Positions 33,335 through 42,762 of a stretch of DNA of 64,000 bases are shown here, piece after piece (position 1 is the first letter of the stretch; every line of letters begins with the position of its first letter). Location: positions 310,001 through 374,000 of the forward strand of contig NZ_LIGE01000023.1 in assembly GCF_001297015.1 (NCBI RefSeq). Reading direction: 5' to 3'. Origin of the DNA: Pseudomonas sp. RIT-PI-r (lineage in GTDB: Bacteria > Pseudomonadota > Gammaproteobacteria > Pseudomonadales > Pseudomonadaceae). Under the pieces are notes generated by a model that was given only the letters and a program-made list of their open reading frames with translations, was not told the DNA's origin and did no database searches. Made by a program: the position numbers and the translations under genes.

Positions 33335-34132
33335 TTAATTTGCCTGAGCGGCGGCGATGCGTGAGTTTTTGCGCTGACGACGAACCATCTCGCCGGCCAG
33401 GGCCAGATAAGCCAGGGCGCCACGCGATTGCTTGTCGTAGGCCAGCGCCGGCATGCCATAGCTCGGCGCTTCAGCCAGACGGATGTTGCGCGGGATCACC
33501 GTGTCGTAGAGCTGCTCGCCAAAGTGTTCCTTGAGCTGCGCCGAAACGTCGTTCATCAGGCTCAGACGCGGGTCGTACATCGTCCGCAACAGACCTTCGA
33601 CTTTCAGGTTAGGGTTCAGCAGTTCAGCGATGCGCTTGATGTTATCCACAAGGTCACTCAAGCCTTCGAGCGCAAAGTACTCGCACTGCATGGGGATGAT
33701 TACCCCGTCAGCGGCGACCAGTGCGTTCAGCGTGAGCATCGACAGCGACGGCGGGCAGTCGATCAGAATGTAATCGTAATTTTCACGGATCGGCGCCAGC
33801 GCGCTGCGCAGACGGCTTTCCTTCATCTGCATTTCCAGCAGCACTACTTCCGCAGCCGTCAGGTCGCGGTTGGCCGGCAGCAGTTGGTAACCGCCGTGCT
33901 CGGAATAGTGCATGGCCTGGGCCAGATCGCATTCGCCGATCAGCAGGTCGTAGACCGAGTTTTCCAGGCCGTGTTTATCCACACCGCTACCCATGGTGGC
34001 GTTGCCCTGTGGATCGAGATCGATCAACAGCACCCGGCGCTTGGTCGCGACCAGGGATGCTGCGAGGTTGATGCAGGTGGTGGTCTTGCCCACACCACCC
34101 TTTTGGTTCGCTATCGCGAATACCTTAGCCAT
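33335..34132 (-). CDS. parA: Chromosome partition ATPase ParA (Soj)
   Basis: A 265-residue ATPase that moves origin regions together with ParB. The deviant Walker A is KGGVGKTT at 11-18, followed by LIDLDPQGNATMGSGV and the Walker B DYILIDCPPS. I chose the ATG at 34132 because MAKVFAIANQKGGVGKTT is the usual start; a TTG at 34150 directly after the rsmG stop is possible but less likely. No strong ribosome site is visible, consistent with translation coupled to rsmG 18 bases upstream. Confidence 0.97.
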   Translation of the reverse strand: MAKVFAIANQKGGVGKTTTCINLAASLVATKRRVLLIDLDPQGNATMGSGVDKHGLENSVYDLLIGECDLAQAMHYSEHGGYQLLPANRDLTAAEVVLLEMQMKESRLRSALAPIRENYDYILIDCPPSLSMLTLNALVAADGVIIPMQCEYFALEGLSDLVDNIKRIAELLNPNLKVEGLLRTMYDPRLSLMNDVSAQLKEHFGEQLYDTVIPRNIRLAEAPSYGMPALAYDKQSRGALAYLALAGEMVRRQRKNSRIAAAQAN

Positions 34133-34150
34133 TCTTGCTTGTGTTCCCAA

Positions 34151-34795
34151 TCATGCCGTGCGGCGCAGTATCAGCAGATGGCGTTGGCCTTGGCAACCGG
34201 GTACGGCCAGGGCGTGTTCGCTATCGAGTTTGAAGTCTGCCGGCAATGCTACCAGCTCATCGGCCGGATGAACGCCCTTCATTGCCAGCCAGCGTGTATC
34301 GGCGTCGCCCAAGTGGCGAGTCCAGTTGGTGAAGTTTTCCATGCTGCTGAACGCCCGGGAAATGATCCCGTTGAACGGCTGCGCAGGCTGGAAGGCTTCG
34401 ACACGACTGTGGATAACTTGCAGGTTATCCAGTTTCAGTTCGAGTTTGACCTGGGTGAGGAAGCGGGTTTTCTTGCCGTTGCTGTCCAGACAGGTCACTT
34501 GCGAATCCGGATACAGGATCGCCAACGGGATCCCGGGCATGCCGCCGCCGCTGCCGACGTCGAGCCAGCGACCGTTTTCGATGAACGACATCACGCTGAG
34601 ACTATCGAGCAAGTGCCGCGACACCATTTCGTCCGGATCGCGCACGGCTGTCAGGTTGTAGGCCTGGTTCCATTTGATCAACAGGGCCAGATAACCCAGC
34701 AGCAACTCGTGCTGGGTTTCAGTGAGATTGACACCGAGCTCGCGGGCTCCTGTGGATAACTCTTCGGCGTGTTGCGAAGTGACCTTAGAACTCAA
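34151..34795 (-). CDS. rsmG: 16S rRNA (guanine527-N7)-methyltransferase
   Basis: A 214-residue Rossmann methyltransferase (formerly GidB) that methylates G527 of 16S rRNA. It has [20 protein letters not shown], the SAM motif [15 protein letters not shown], and [10 protein letters not shown] near the active site. The start overlaps the mnmG stop as ATGA, so the genes are coupled. Perfect DnaA boxes occur within the gene at 34408 and 34751. Confidence 0.97.
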   Translation of the reverse strand: MSSKVTSQHAEELSTGARELGVNLTETQHELLLGYLALLIKWNQAYNLTAVRDPDEMVSRHLLDSLSVMSFIENGRWLDVGSGGGMPGIPLAILYPDSQVTCLDSNGKKTRFLTQVKLELKLDNLQVIHSRVEAFQPAQPFNGIISRAFSSMENFTNWTRHLGDADTRWLAMKGVHPADELVALPADFKLDSEHALAVPGCQGQRHLLILRRTA

Positions 34796-36693
34796 GCGCT
34801 TTGCTCCAACTGACGGCCCGCGCCGCGTTTTTTCAAATGAATCATCAACAGCGAAATCGCTGCCGGGGTCACACCCGGGATCCGCGAAGCCTGGCCTAGC
34901 GTCTCTGGTCGAGTCGCGCCGAGCTTGCTCTGGATCTCCTTGGAGAGACCGGAAATGTTGGTGTAATCGATATCCACAGGCAATTTCGTGTCTTCACTGG
35001 CGCGCAGACGGGCGATTTCGTCCTGTTGACGGTCGATGTAACCGGCGTATTTGGTCTTGATTTCAACCTGCTCGGCGACCTGTGGGTCTTCGGCGCCATT
35101 GCCGGTCACCTCGACCAGACCAGCGTAGTCGATTTCCGGACGGCTCAAGAGGTTGAGCAAGTTGTATTCGTGGGTCAGCGGTGTGCCGAATTTCTCGGCA
35201 ATCGCATCGCCCTGCTGCGTGTTCGGGCGAACCCAAGTGCTTTTCAGGCGCTGCTCTTCGAGTTCGATGCTTTCGCGTTTCTTGCAGAAGGCTGCCCAGC
35301 GCGCGTCATCGACCAGACCGAGCTCGCGACCTTTTTCGGTCAAACGCAGGTCGGCGTTGTCCTCGCGCAGGATCAGGCGGTATTCGGCACGGGACGTGAA
35401 CATGCGGTACGGCTCTTGGGTACCGAGGGTGATCAGGTCGTCGACCAATACACCGATGTACGCTTCATCGCGACGCGGGCACCAGGCTTCTTTGCCCTTG
35501 GCACGCAGTGCCGCGTTCGCACCAGCGAGCAAACCTTGGGCCCCGGCTTCTTCGTAACCGGTGGTGCCGTTGATTTGTCCGGCAAAGAACAGACCGCCGA
35601 TGACTTTGGTCTCGAGGCTGTACTTCAGGTCGCGCGGATCGAAGTAGTCGTACTCGATCGCATAACCCGGACGCACGATGTGCGCGTTTTCCATGCCACG
35701 GATCGATTGCACGATCTGCAATTGCACGTCGAACGGCAAGCTTGTGGATATCCCGTTCGGGTATAGCTCATGGGTGGTCAAACCTTCCGGTTCGATAAAC
35801 ACCTGATGGCTTTCTTTGTCGGCAAAGCGGTGGATCTTGTCTTCGATCGATGGGCAATAGCGCGGGCCGATGCCTTCGATTTCACCGGCAGCGGAATACA
35901 TCGGCGAACGGTCTAGGTTCGCCGCGATGATTTCGTGGGTGCGGGCGTTCGTGTGAGTAATCCAGCAACTGACCTGGCGTGGATGCTGTTCTTTGTTGCC
36001 CATGAACGACATCACCGGGATCGGCGTATCGCCTGGTTGCTCGGTCATCACCGAGAAATCCACAGACTTGCCGTCGATACGTGGTGGTGTACCGGTTTTC
36101 AGGCGACCGACACGCAGTGGCATTTCACGCAGACGGTGAGCCAGGGCGATTGACGGCGGATCACCGGCACGGCCGCCGGAAAAATTCTGCAAACCGATGT
36201 GGATAAGTCCACCGAGGAACGTACCGGTGGTCAACACCACGGAATCGGCGAAGAACCGCAGACCCATTTGCGTGACAACACCACGGACTTGTTCCTGCTC
36301 GACGATCAGGTCGTCAGCAGCCTGTTGAAATATCCACAGGTTCGGCTGGTTTTCCAGAATTTCGCGGACAGCAGCTTTGTACAGAATCCGGTCAGCTTGC
36401 GCACGGGTCGCCCGTACCGCTGGGCCTTTGCGGCTATTCAACACGCGAAACTGGATGCCGCCCTTATCGGTAGCCATGGCCATCGCGCCGCCGAGGGCGT
36501 CGATTTCCTTGACCAGATGGCTTTTGCCAATGCCACCGATGGCCGGGTTGCAACTCATGGCACCGAGGGTTTCCACGTTATGCGTCAGCAACAGGGTTTT
36601 TGCCCCCATACGTGCTGAGGCCAGTGCTGCCTCGGTACCGGCATGACCGCCGCCGATGACGATCACTTCAAAACGGGAAGGGAAATCCACCAC
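34792..36693 (-). CDS. mnmG: tRNA uridine-5-carboxymethylaminomethyl modification enzyme, FAD subunit
   Basis: A 633-residue FAD protein (GidA) that with MnmE modifies U34 of certain tRNAs. The N-terminal dinucleotide motif is [10 protein letters not shown] from residue 14, followed by [20 protein letters not shown] with the catalytic cysteine region and YCPSIEDKI in the middle. The start is a GTG at 36693 (a second GTG follows), with GAGGTGC upstream. Its partner gene mnmE is usually adjacent in Pseudomonas, but here about 4.6 kb with an iron-uptake module separate them. A TATACT -10-like element lies at 36763-36768 without a clear -35. Confidence 0.98.
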   Translation of the reverse strand: MVDFPSRFEVIVIGGGHAGTEAALASARMGAKTLLLTHNVETLGAMSCNPAIGGIGKSHLVKEIDALGGAMAMATDKGGIQFRVLNSRKGPAVRATRAQADRILYKAAVREILENQPNLWIFQQAADDLIVEQEQVRGVVTQMGLRFFADSVVLTTGTFLGGLIHIGLQNFSGGRAGDPPSIALAHRLREMPLRVGRLKTGTPPRIDGKSVDFSVMTEQPGDTPIPVMSFMGNKEQHPRQVSCWITHTNARTHEIIAANLDRSPMYSAAGEIEGIGPRYCPSIEDKIHRFADKESHQVFIEPEGLTTHELYPNGISTSLPFDVQLQIVQSIRGMENAHIVRPGYAIEYDYFDPRDLKYSLETKVIGGLFFAGQINGTTGYEEAGAQGLLAGANAALRAKGKEAWCPRRDEAYIGVLVDDLITLGTQEPYRMFTSRAEYRLILREDNADLRLTEKGRELGLVDDARWAAFCKKRESIELEEQRLKSTWVRPNTQQGDAIAEKFGTPLTHEYNLLNLLSRPEIDYAGLVEVTGNGAEDPQVAEQVEIKTKYAGYIDRQQDEIARLRASEDTKLPVDIDYTNISGLSKEIQSKLGATRPETLGQASRIPGVTPAAISLLMIHLKKRGAGRQLEQSA

Positions 36694-36819
36694 GCACCTC
36701 GTGCCTGCTTAAGTAGGTAATTCAGGAATAGTTTGAGATCAGGTTTTCGGACCTGGTCGACAAGTATAGGGACTTCGCCCTTCCTAAAGAACCCTTTGCA
36801 CAAAATTTAACCAGCTGTG

Positions 36820-37100
36820 GAGAACTCGAGGTTAAAAGAATAAAAAAGAGAGAAATTTATAAAACCTTTGTTTTTATGTTTATTTCTACTGAACCACCTT
36901 TCTGTGGATAGATCCCTACAGCCCTTTATATTCAATATGTACAGAGATTCAAAACCCTGTGTTCATGTGCCAATGAGGTCCTTGGATAACCGGTTTAAGC
37001 CTGTGGATGAAAGGGGTGGTTATCCACAGAGGGGTTTATATCCAGTTTTCAGGCCCTGTTATCAACTGCCCTTAGTGGCAGTTATTCACAGGGCTTAATC
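36820..37100. other. Second oriC-like region (DnaA-box cluster upstream of mnmG)
   Basis: The 567-base gap 36694-37260 holds the mnmG leader, an AT-rich stretch (36832-36900) and a DnaA-box cluster: TGTGGATAG at 36903, TGTGGATGA at 37002, TTATCCACA at 37020 and TTATTCACA at 37082. Relative to the first box, TGTACAGAG lies at +35, boxes at +117 and +179, and CTTAG at +168. These are the same offsets as in the main origin at 45463. The region is therefore a degenerate copy of oriC. Two origin-like regions near dnaA are known in P. aeruginosa; activity of this copy cannot be judged from sequence. Confidence 0.75.
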
Positions 37101-37200
37101 CCCAGAAAATCGATAAAACGGCGTTTTCCAGACGCAAAAAAAATCGCCAACGAGGGTTCGCTGACGACAAAGAAGCCGATGGAGGGAAGTGCGAGGGCTA

Positions 37201-37244
37201 TTGTGAGAGAACGTAACAGAGGCTAATAATAGGCATTATCATTA
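37201..37244 (+). promoter_or_regulatory. Promoter and Fur-box-like site of the fec module
   Basis: TTGTGA (37201-37206) and AATAAT (37225-37230) form a plausible -35/-10 pair with an 18-base spacer. An AT-rich Fur-box-like run, TAATAATAGGCATTATCATTA at 37224-37244, overlaps the -10. Iron-loaded Fur would block transcription there. The match to the Fur consensus is partial. Confidence 0.55.
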
Positions 37245-37260
37245 ACTCGCCTATTTTCCC

Positions 37261-37767
37261 ATGTCCCTAACCGCCCACACTGCTGCGATCGAGCAAATCT
37301 ACGAGCAACACCATTCGTGGCTATACGGTTGGCTCAAGGGAAAACTGCATGACGCCTGCGATGCCGCCGACGTCGCGCATGACACGTTTGTGCGGATTCT
37401 GGCGGCGCGCAATGCTGCACAAATACGCGAGCCACGGGATTATCTAGCGACCATTGCACGCGGTATGGTCATTGATCGTTATAGAAGACACGCCATCGAA
37501 GTCGCCTATTTGCAGACTCTGGCGGCTCGACCGGAAGCCACCGCCATCAGCGAGGAAGACAAGGCGCTGATCATCGAAACCCTGGTTGCTGTGGATAAAG
37601 CCTTGGCCGGGCTCGGTGCCAGGACCCAACACATCTTCATGCTGTCGCAGATAGATGGCCTGACTTATCAACAGATTGCCCTGCAGTTAAAGGTTTCGCT
37701 GACGACAGTGAAGAAGCACATGATCCGCGCCCTGACGGAATGTGCCCTGATCATGGCGCAACGTTGA
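37261..37767 (+). CDS. fecI: ECF sigma factor, FecI family
   Basis: A 168-residue extracytoplasmic-function sigma factor of the iron-starvation type. Region 2 (about 10-75) contains AADVAHDTFVRILAARN and region 4 (about 110-160) contains LSQIDGLTYQQIALQLKVSL, which binds the -35 element. It should direct transcription of the downstream receptor gene when the receptor signals through FecR. The ATG at 37261 is the first in frame after a TAA. There is no ribosome site in the preceding bases (CGCCTATTTTCCC), so initiation may be weak. It overlaps fecR as TGATG. The symbol denotes the family, not citrate specificity. Confidence 0.92.
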   Translation: MSLTAHTAAIEQIYEQHHSWLYGWLKGKLHDACDAADVAHDTFVRILAARNAAQIREPRDYLATIARGMVIDRYRRHAIEVAYLQTLAARPEATAISEEDKALIIETLVAVDKALAGLGARTQHIFMLSQIDGLTYQQIALQLKVSLTTVKKHMIRALTECALIMAQR

Positions 37768-38714
37768 TGGCCATCGCCCCCAATCGCCAGATATTCGAAG
37801 CAGCCGCCAGTTGGTACGTGCAGTTTCAGGCAGATCCGCCGACGCTCGCCGAACAGAAGGCCTGGCAGCTGTGGATAGATAGCGACCCGGCGCATCTGGC
37901 GGCGTGGAACCAGATGGAACAATTGCAGCGCCACCTCGGCACGCTGCCACAGGATCTGAAACGTCGCGCGCTGAATAACGGCCAGCAACGCCGCCAGGTG
38001 CTGAAGTTATTGCTGCTTGCGGCGGGCACGGGGTTCGTGGGCTGGAATGTTCAGCAACACACTTCCTTGGGGAATGTCTGGGCGGACTATAAAACCGGCG
38101 TTGGCCAGCGTCGTAATATCACATTGGCGGATGGCAGCCAGATTCAACTCAACACCGACACTGCCATTGATGTGTCTTTCGACCCGGCGCAGCGGCTGAT
38201 TCGCCTGCGCTCCGGCGAGATCCTCATTCAAACCGGCAAGCTTGGCGATCAACGGCCCTTTTTCGTCGAAACCCGGGATGGCCGGATTCAAGCGCTGGGC
38301 ACGCGTTTCTCCGTTCACCTGTTATCTGGCTCAACTCGTGTTGGAGTGCTGGGAGATCGGGTCAGTGTTCAGCCCGGTGATACTTCAACGACCGCAAAAA
38401 TCCTGCAGGCAGGCGAAGGCGCGGATTTTGATCGTCAGCACATAGGGCTCATTCACCCCTTCAAATCCTCCGAAGTGGCGTGGATCAACGGCCAACTGAT
38501 CGTTCTCGATGCACGCTTGGGCGATGTTATCGAAGAATTGGGCCGTTATCGCAGCGGCGTTTTGCATTGCGACGCGCGTGCCCGGGAGTTGCGGGTATCC
38601 GGGACATTCCGCCTCAATTCAACCGACGCAGTCCTGGCGAATCTTCAGGCGTCACTACCGATCAACGTGCGCTATTTCACTCGTTACTGGGTCTCGATCA
38701 GCCACAACGTTTGA
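37767..38714 (+). CDS. fecR: FecR-family anti-sigma / sigma regulator
   Basis: A 315-residue inner-membrane regulator that holds the sigma factor and responds to the ferri-siderophore receptor. The cytoplasmic N-terminal domain (ASWYVQFQADPPTLAEQKAW) is followed by one membrane segment at about 78-97 (VLKLLLLAAGTGFVGWNV). Then comes the periplasmic FecR domain with RRNITLADGSQIQLNTDTAI and a C-terminal STN-contacting region. The start at 37767 overlaps the fecI stop by one base. The receptor gene follows after 119 bases. Confidence 0.93.
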   Translation: MAIAPNRQIFEAAASWYVQFQADPPTLAEQKAWQLWIDSDPAHLAAWNQMEQLQRHLGTLPQDLKRRALNNGQQRRQVLKLLLLAAGTGFVGWNVQQHTSLGNVWADYKTGVGQRRNITLADGSQIQLNTDTAIDVSFDPAQRLIRLRSGEILIQTGKLGDQRPFFVETRDGRIQALGTRFSVHLLSGSTRVGVLGDRVSVQPGDTSTTAKILQAGEGADFDRQHIGLIHPFKSSEVAWINGQLIVLDARLGDVIEELGRYRSGVLHCDARARELRVSGTFRLNSTDAVLANLQASLPINVRYFTRYWVSISHNV

Positions 38715-38730
38715 ACGGAATTTCACCTGG

Positions 38731-38761
38731 GGAAAATAAATCGACAACAGGGTTATCTTTT
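38731..38761 (+). promoter_or_regulatory. Candidate FecI-type promoter of the receptor gene
   Basis: GAAAAT at 38732-38737 and TCTTTT at 38756-38761 resemble the -35 GGAAAT and -10 TCCTTT of FecI-dependent promoters, spaced 18 bases apart. They lie in the 119-base gap between fecR and the receptor gene. Confidence 0.4.
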
Positions 38762-38833
38762 TTTGCCCTGACCCGGCCTTACAGGTAATCGCGATAAACG
38801 CGGCTCTTTGCCACCTTCAGGGCTTATCCACAC

Positions 38834-41269
38834 ATGCGTCTTCCCACGTTTCGTCAGCGTTTTGCCTACCACTGCATTGCCTATAGCTTACTGATGACCA
38901 GTGCTGCTTCCTGCCTGGTACTGAGCCAAAGCGCCTTCGCTGCGACAACAGCCCAGCGTTACGCCATTGCTGCCGGTCCGCTGGACAATGCGCTGAGCCA
39001 GTTCGCCTCCGCCGCCAACGTGATTCTGTCGTTCTCGCCGCAACAGACCAGCCGCTTGCGCAGCGCCGGGCTCAACGGCAATTTCACTGTCGATCAGGGA
39101 TTCGCTCAACTGCTGCAGGGCTCGGGTTTGCAAGCCGTACCGCAGGCACCGGGCAGTTATATTCTGCAGGCGCTACCGAATGGCGACTCACTGGAACTGG
39201 CCCCGACCAACATCAACGGGCAGTTGGCCAACCCGATGAACCTCGATTACGCCGCCGATATCGGCTACAAGGCGCAGAACAGTCGGATCGGTACGAAAAC
39301 CAGTACGCCGTTGTCGGAAACGCCGCGCTCAGTGTCAGTCGTCACCGCCCAACGCATGAAGGATCAGAAATCTCAGACGCTCACCGAAGTGCTCGGCTAC
39401 GTGCCGGGAATCTTCGCGCCACCCTTTGCCGCCGGCGACAGCCTGGCCGGGGATCTGTTCTACATTCGCGGTTTCAACGCCACCGATTACGGCTACGGTC
39501 TATTGCGCGATGGACTACGCGTTCAGGGCAATCGTTATGACACCAGCACCGAGCCTTACGGACTGGAGCGCGTCGAGATCTTCCGTGGCCCGTCTTCTCT
39601 GCTGTATGGGGAAAACGCTCCGGGCGGTCTGGTCAATCTGGTGAGCAAACGTCCGACTGCCGCCCCCCATGGCGAAGTGCAATTGGGTTATGGCTCGAAC
39701 AACCGCCGGCAGATCGGCGTCGATGTCTCCGGACCACTCAATGACAGCGGCGATGTTCTCGGGCGCGTGGTGATGCTAGGGCGCAAGTCGGACACCCAGA
39801 CCGATCATGTCCCGGACGACCGGATCTACATCGCGCCATCCCTGACCCTGAATTTCGATGATTTCAACACGCTGACTCTGCTGGCCAACTACCAGAAGGA
39901 TCACACCAACATGGAACTTGGCCTACCCGCCGCCGGGACGTTGCTGACAAACCCCAACGGCAAATTATCCAAAGGCACCCTGCTCGGCGATCCGGACTGG
40001 AACACTTTCGAACGGGAAACCTGGAGCACCGGTTACGAATTCAGTCACTCGTTCAACGACGACTGGCAGTTCCGGCAGAACTCGCGCTACATGCAGTCGC
40101 GCATCACCCGTCACGAAACCTGGCCGGGTAACCTCAATAACGGCGGGTTCGGCACGCGCCTGAACATGACCGCGTACGATCGCTTCAACAAATCGATGGT
40201 GTATTCGCTGGATAACCAACTGGAAGGCAAATTCCAGGTCGGTGGTCTGGAAAACACCGTGTTGTTCGGCGCCAGCTACGACCGCACGTCGTTCAACCAG
40301 GACTGGAATGCCGGCATCGTCGGGCCGATCGATGTGTATAACCCGGTTTACCTGCGTGATCCGACCACGCCGATTGCGGTGCAAAACACCTTGCTCGAGC
40401 AACAGATGAAAGGCGTTTATGCACAGATCCAGAGCAAGTATGACCACTGGCTGTTCCTGCTGGGTGGCCGTCAGGACTGGGTCGACAGCGATTTCCGCGA
40501 CAAGGTCGCCCAGTCGAGCAATATCAGTTCCGAGGACAAGAAGTTCACCTATCAGGGTGGGGTGATGTATCAGTTCGACAATGGCATGACGCCGTATGTC
40601 AGCTATTCCACTTCGTTCGTCCCGGTGCAGCAGATTTCCAATGCCGGCGCGCCGCTCGACCCGATCACCAGCAGCCAATACGAAGTCGGCCTGAAGTACG
40701 AACCGATCGGCTGGGACAGCGCATTCACTGCATCGGTGTATGACCTGCGTAAAAAAGACGACACCTACTTTGACGCCACCACGTCGAGCTACCGCCAAGT
40801 GGGCGAAAGCCGTTCCAAAGGCGTGGAACTTGAGCTCAACAGCAATCTGACCCAAAACCTCAATGTCACTGCGGCCTACACCTACACCGACGCGCGTATC
40901 ACCAAGGATGCCGCCACCTCGTTGGTCAAAGGCCATCAAATGACCGGCGTGCCGCGCAATCAGGCCTCGGTCTGGGCGAAATACCGCTTTCACGATGGCG
41001 ACTTGAAAGGCCTGTACGTGGGTGGCGGTGTGCGTTACTTCGACAGTGCGTTCGCTTACACCTCGCCGTCTCTCTACGGCAAGCTCGATGCCGGCGATGT
41101 CACGTTGGTGGATGCGGCGATTGGTTATCAGATCGACACGCACTGGAGCGTCGACTTGAACGCGAAGAACCTGTTCGATAAGGAATATGTGTCGGGATGC
41201 AACGATGCTGGCCGTTGCTATTGGGGTGAAGACCGCACCCTGCTCGGTACGGTCTCGTACAACTGGTAA
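38834..41269 (+). CDS. TonB-dependent siderophore receptor with signalling domain
   Basis: An 811-residue outer-membrane transducer. Residues 1-36 are a signal peptide ending SAFA. Residues 44-112 are the STN signalling domain (YAIAAGPLDNALSQFASAAN), which contacts FecR. Residues about 155-275 form the plug (TPLSETPRSVSVV, VEIFRGPSSLLYGENAPGG), and the rest is the 22-strand barrel ending in an aromatic residue (VSYNW). It imports a ferric siderophore using TonB energy. The plug and barrel style suggests a hydroxamate-type or FpvA/FoxA-like ligand, but the ligand cannot be fixed. The ribosome site is weak (AGGG, 13 bases away), and a DnaA box (38824-38832) lies directly before the ATG. Confidence 0.93.
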   Translation: MRLPTFRQRFAYHCIAYSLLMTSAASCLVLSQSAFAATTAQRYAIAAGPLDNALSQFASAANVILSFSPQQTSRLRSAGLNGNFTVDQGFAQLLQGSGLQAVPQAPGSYILQALPNGDSLELAPTNINGQLANPMNLDYAADIGYKAQNSRIGTKTSTPLSETPRSVSVVTAQRMKDQKSQTLTEVLGYVPGIFAPPFAAGDSLAGDLFYIRGFNATDYGYGLLRDGLRVQGNRYDTSTEPYGLERVEIFRGPSSLLYGENAPGGLVNLVSKRPTAAPHGEVQLGYGSNNRRQIGVDVSGPLNDSGDVLGRVVMLGRKSDTQTDHVPDDRIYIAPSLTLNFDDFNTLTLLANYQKDHTNMELGLPAAGTLLTNPNGKLSKGTLLGDPDWNTFERETWSTGYEFSHSFNDDWQFRQNSRYMQSRITRHETWPGNLNNGGFGTRLNMTAYDRFNKSMVYSLDNQLEGKFQVGGLENTVLFGASYDRTSFNQDWNAGIVGPIDVYNPVYLRDPTTPIAVQNTLLEQQMKGVYAQIQSKYDHWLFLLGGRQDWVDSDFRDKVAQSSNISSEDKKFTYQGGVMYQFDNGMTPYVSYSTSFVPVQQISNAGAPLDPITSSQYEVGLKYEPIGWDSAFTASVYDLRKKDDTYFDATTSSYRQVGESRSKGVELELNSNLTQNLNVTAAYTYTDARITKDAATSLVKGHQMTGVPRNQASVWAKYRFHDGDLKGLYVGGGVRYFDSAFAYTSPSLYGKLDAGDVTLVDAAIGYQIDTHWSVDLNAKNLFDKEYVSGCNDAGRCYWGEDRTLLGTVSYNW

Positions 41270-41277
41270 ACGAAATA

Positions 41278-41313
41278 GGGGCTGTGGATAAATTGTCCAC
41301 AGCCCCCTTTTTT
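41278..41313 (+). terminator. Rho-independent terminator after the receptor gene
   Basis: GGGGCTGTGGA and TCCACAGCCCC form a strong stem, followed on the plus strand by CCTTTTTT. It starts 9 bases after the receptor stop and reaches the mnmE stop. The left arm contains a perfect DnaA box (41283-41291). Confidence 0.9.
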
Positions 41314-42683
41314 CATTTGCCGATACAGAAACTGGAAAAGATCCTTCCCAGCAGATCATCAGAGCTGAAGGCTCCGGTGATTTCCCCTAGAGAATGCTGG
41401 GCCTGACGCAAATCTTCGGCAAGCAATTCACCGGCACCCGCCAATGTCAGTTGGGCGCGACCGTGTTCCAGCGCGGCGCTGGCGTGACGTAGAGCCTCCA
41501 GATGGCGCCGGCGTGCACTGAAGCTGCTTTCCGAGGTTTGCTCATAACCCATGCAAGCCTTGAGATGGTCGCGCAGCAAGTCCAGTCCTTCACCGGCCGA
41601 TTTTGCGCTCAAACTGATCGTCACGTGGCCGTCTTCGCTGGTTTCCAAGGTGATCTTTTCCCCGGTCAGATCGGCTTTGTTGCGGATCAGAGTGACTTTC
41701 GCAGGGTCCGGTCGGGTTTCGAGGAATTCCGGCCACAGGGCAAACGGATCCAGCGCTTCCGGCGCAGTGGCGTCGACCACCAGCAACACCCGATCAGCTT
41801 CGCCAATGGCTTTCAAAGCGCGCTCGACACCGATCTTTTCCACATGATCATCGGTATCCCGCAGCCCCGCCGTATCGACAACGTGCAGCGGCATGCCGTC
41901 GATGTGGATATGTTCGCGCAGGATATCCCGCGTGGTGCCGGCAATCTCGGTCACGATGGCCGCTTCACGTCCAGCCAACGCATTCAACAAGCTCGACTTG
42001 CCAGCATTCGGCCTACCGGCAATCACCACGGTCATGCCATCGCGCAACAACGCGCCCTGCCCGGCTTCGCGCAGTACTGTGGATAATTCATCGCGGACTT
42101 TGTCGAGCATGTTCAGCACATGGCCATCGGCGAGGAAGTCGATTTCTTCTTCCGGGAAGTCGATAGCGGCTTCGACGTAGATGCGCAGGCCGATCAGTTG
42201 TTCGGTCAAGTTATGCACACGCTGGGAAAATGCGCCCTGCAAGGAGCGCAGGGCATTGCGCGCCGCCTGTGCAGAACTGGCCTCGATCAAATCGGCAATT
42301 GCCTCAGCCTGGGCCAAGTCGAGTTTGTCGTTAAGGAAGGCACGCTCACTGAATTCACCCGGACGGGCCAAACGGCAACCCAACTCCAGGCAGCGCTTGA
42401 GCAACATATCCAGAACGATCGGGCCGCCGTGGCCCTGTAGCTCCAGCACATCTTCGCCGGTGAACGAGTTTGGCCCCGGGAAATACAGTGCCAGGCCTTC
42501 GTCCAGCACTTGCTGGTCGTCACTGAAAAACGGACCGTAATGGGCGTAACGCGGTTTCAATTCGCGGCCGCTGATGGCTTTCGCCGCCACGCTGGCCAGC
42601 GGCCCGGAAATACGGACGATGCCGACACCACCGCGACCTTGAGCGGTGGCGACAGCGGCGATGGTTTCACGAGGTACGCTCAT
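41313..42683 (-). CDS. mnmE: tRNA modification GTPase MnmE
   Basis: A 456-residue GTPase (TrmE) that works with MnmG on tRNA wobble uridines. The N-terminal folate-binding domain begins [19 protein letters not shown]. The G domain holds GRPNAGKS at 223-230, DTAGLRD and NKAD; the C-terminal tetrapeptide motif CIGK ends the protein with Cys453. The ATG at 42683 fits the family length; a TTG at 42701 is less likely. It converges on the TonB receptor gene, which separates it from mnmG. Confidence 0.98.
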   Translation of the reverse strand: MSVPRETIAAVATAQGRGGVGIVRISGPLASVAAKAISGRELKPRYAHYGPFFSDDQQVLDEGLALYFPGPNSFTGEDVLELQGHGGPIVLDMLLKRCLELGCRLARPGEFSERAFLNDKLDLAQAEAIADLIEASSAQAARNALRSLQGAFSQRVHNLTEQLIGLRIYVEAAIDFPEEEIDFLADGHVLNMLDKVRDELSTVLREAGQGALLRDGMTVVIAGRPNAGKSSLLNALAGREAAIVTEIAGTTRDILREHIHIDGMPLHVVDTAGLRDTDDHVEKIGVERALKAIGEADRVLLVVDATAPEALDPFALWPEFLETRPDPAKVTLIRNKADLTGEKITLETSEDGHVTISLSAKSAGEGLDLLRDHLKACMGYEQTSESSFSARRRHLEALRHASAALEHGRAQLTLAGAGELLAEDLRQAQHSLGEITGAFSSDDLLGRIFSSFCIGK

Positions 42684-42715
42684 TAACCGGAATCCAGACA
42701 AAAATGACAGATAGC

Positions 42716-42740
42716 AAAACGCCCCACTAGGGGGCGTTTT
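42716..42740 (-). terminator. Terminator between yidC and mnmE
   Basis: AAAACGCCCC / GGGGCGTTTT form a stem around a 5-base loop, 22 bases after the yidC stop on the minus strand. Flanking A and T runs would let it work in either direction. A perfect DnaA box lies beside it at 42747-42755. Confidence 0.85.
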
Positions 42741-42762
42741 GAGTGGTTATCCACAGTGTAAA

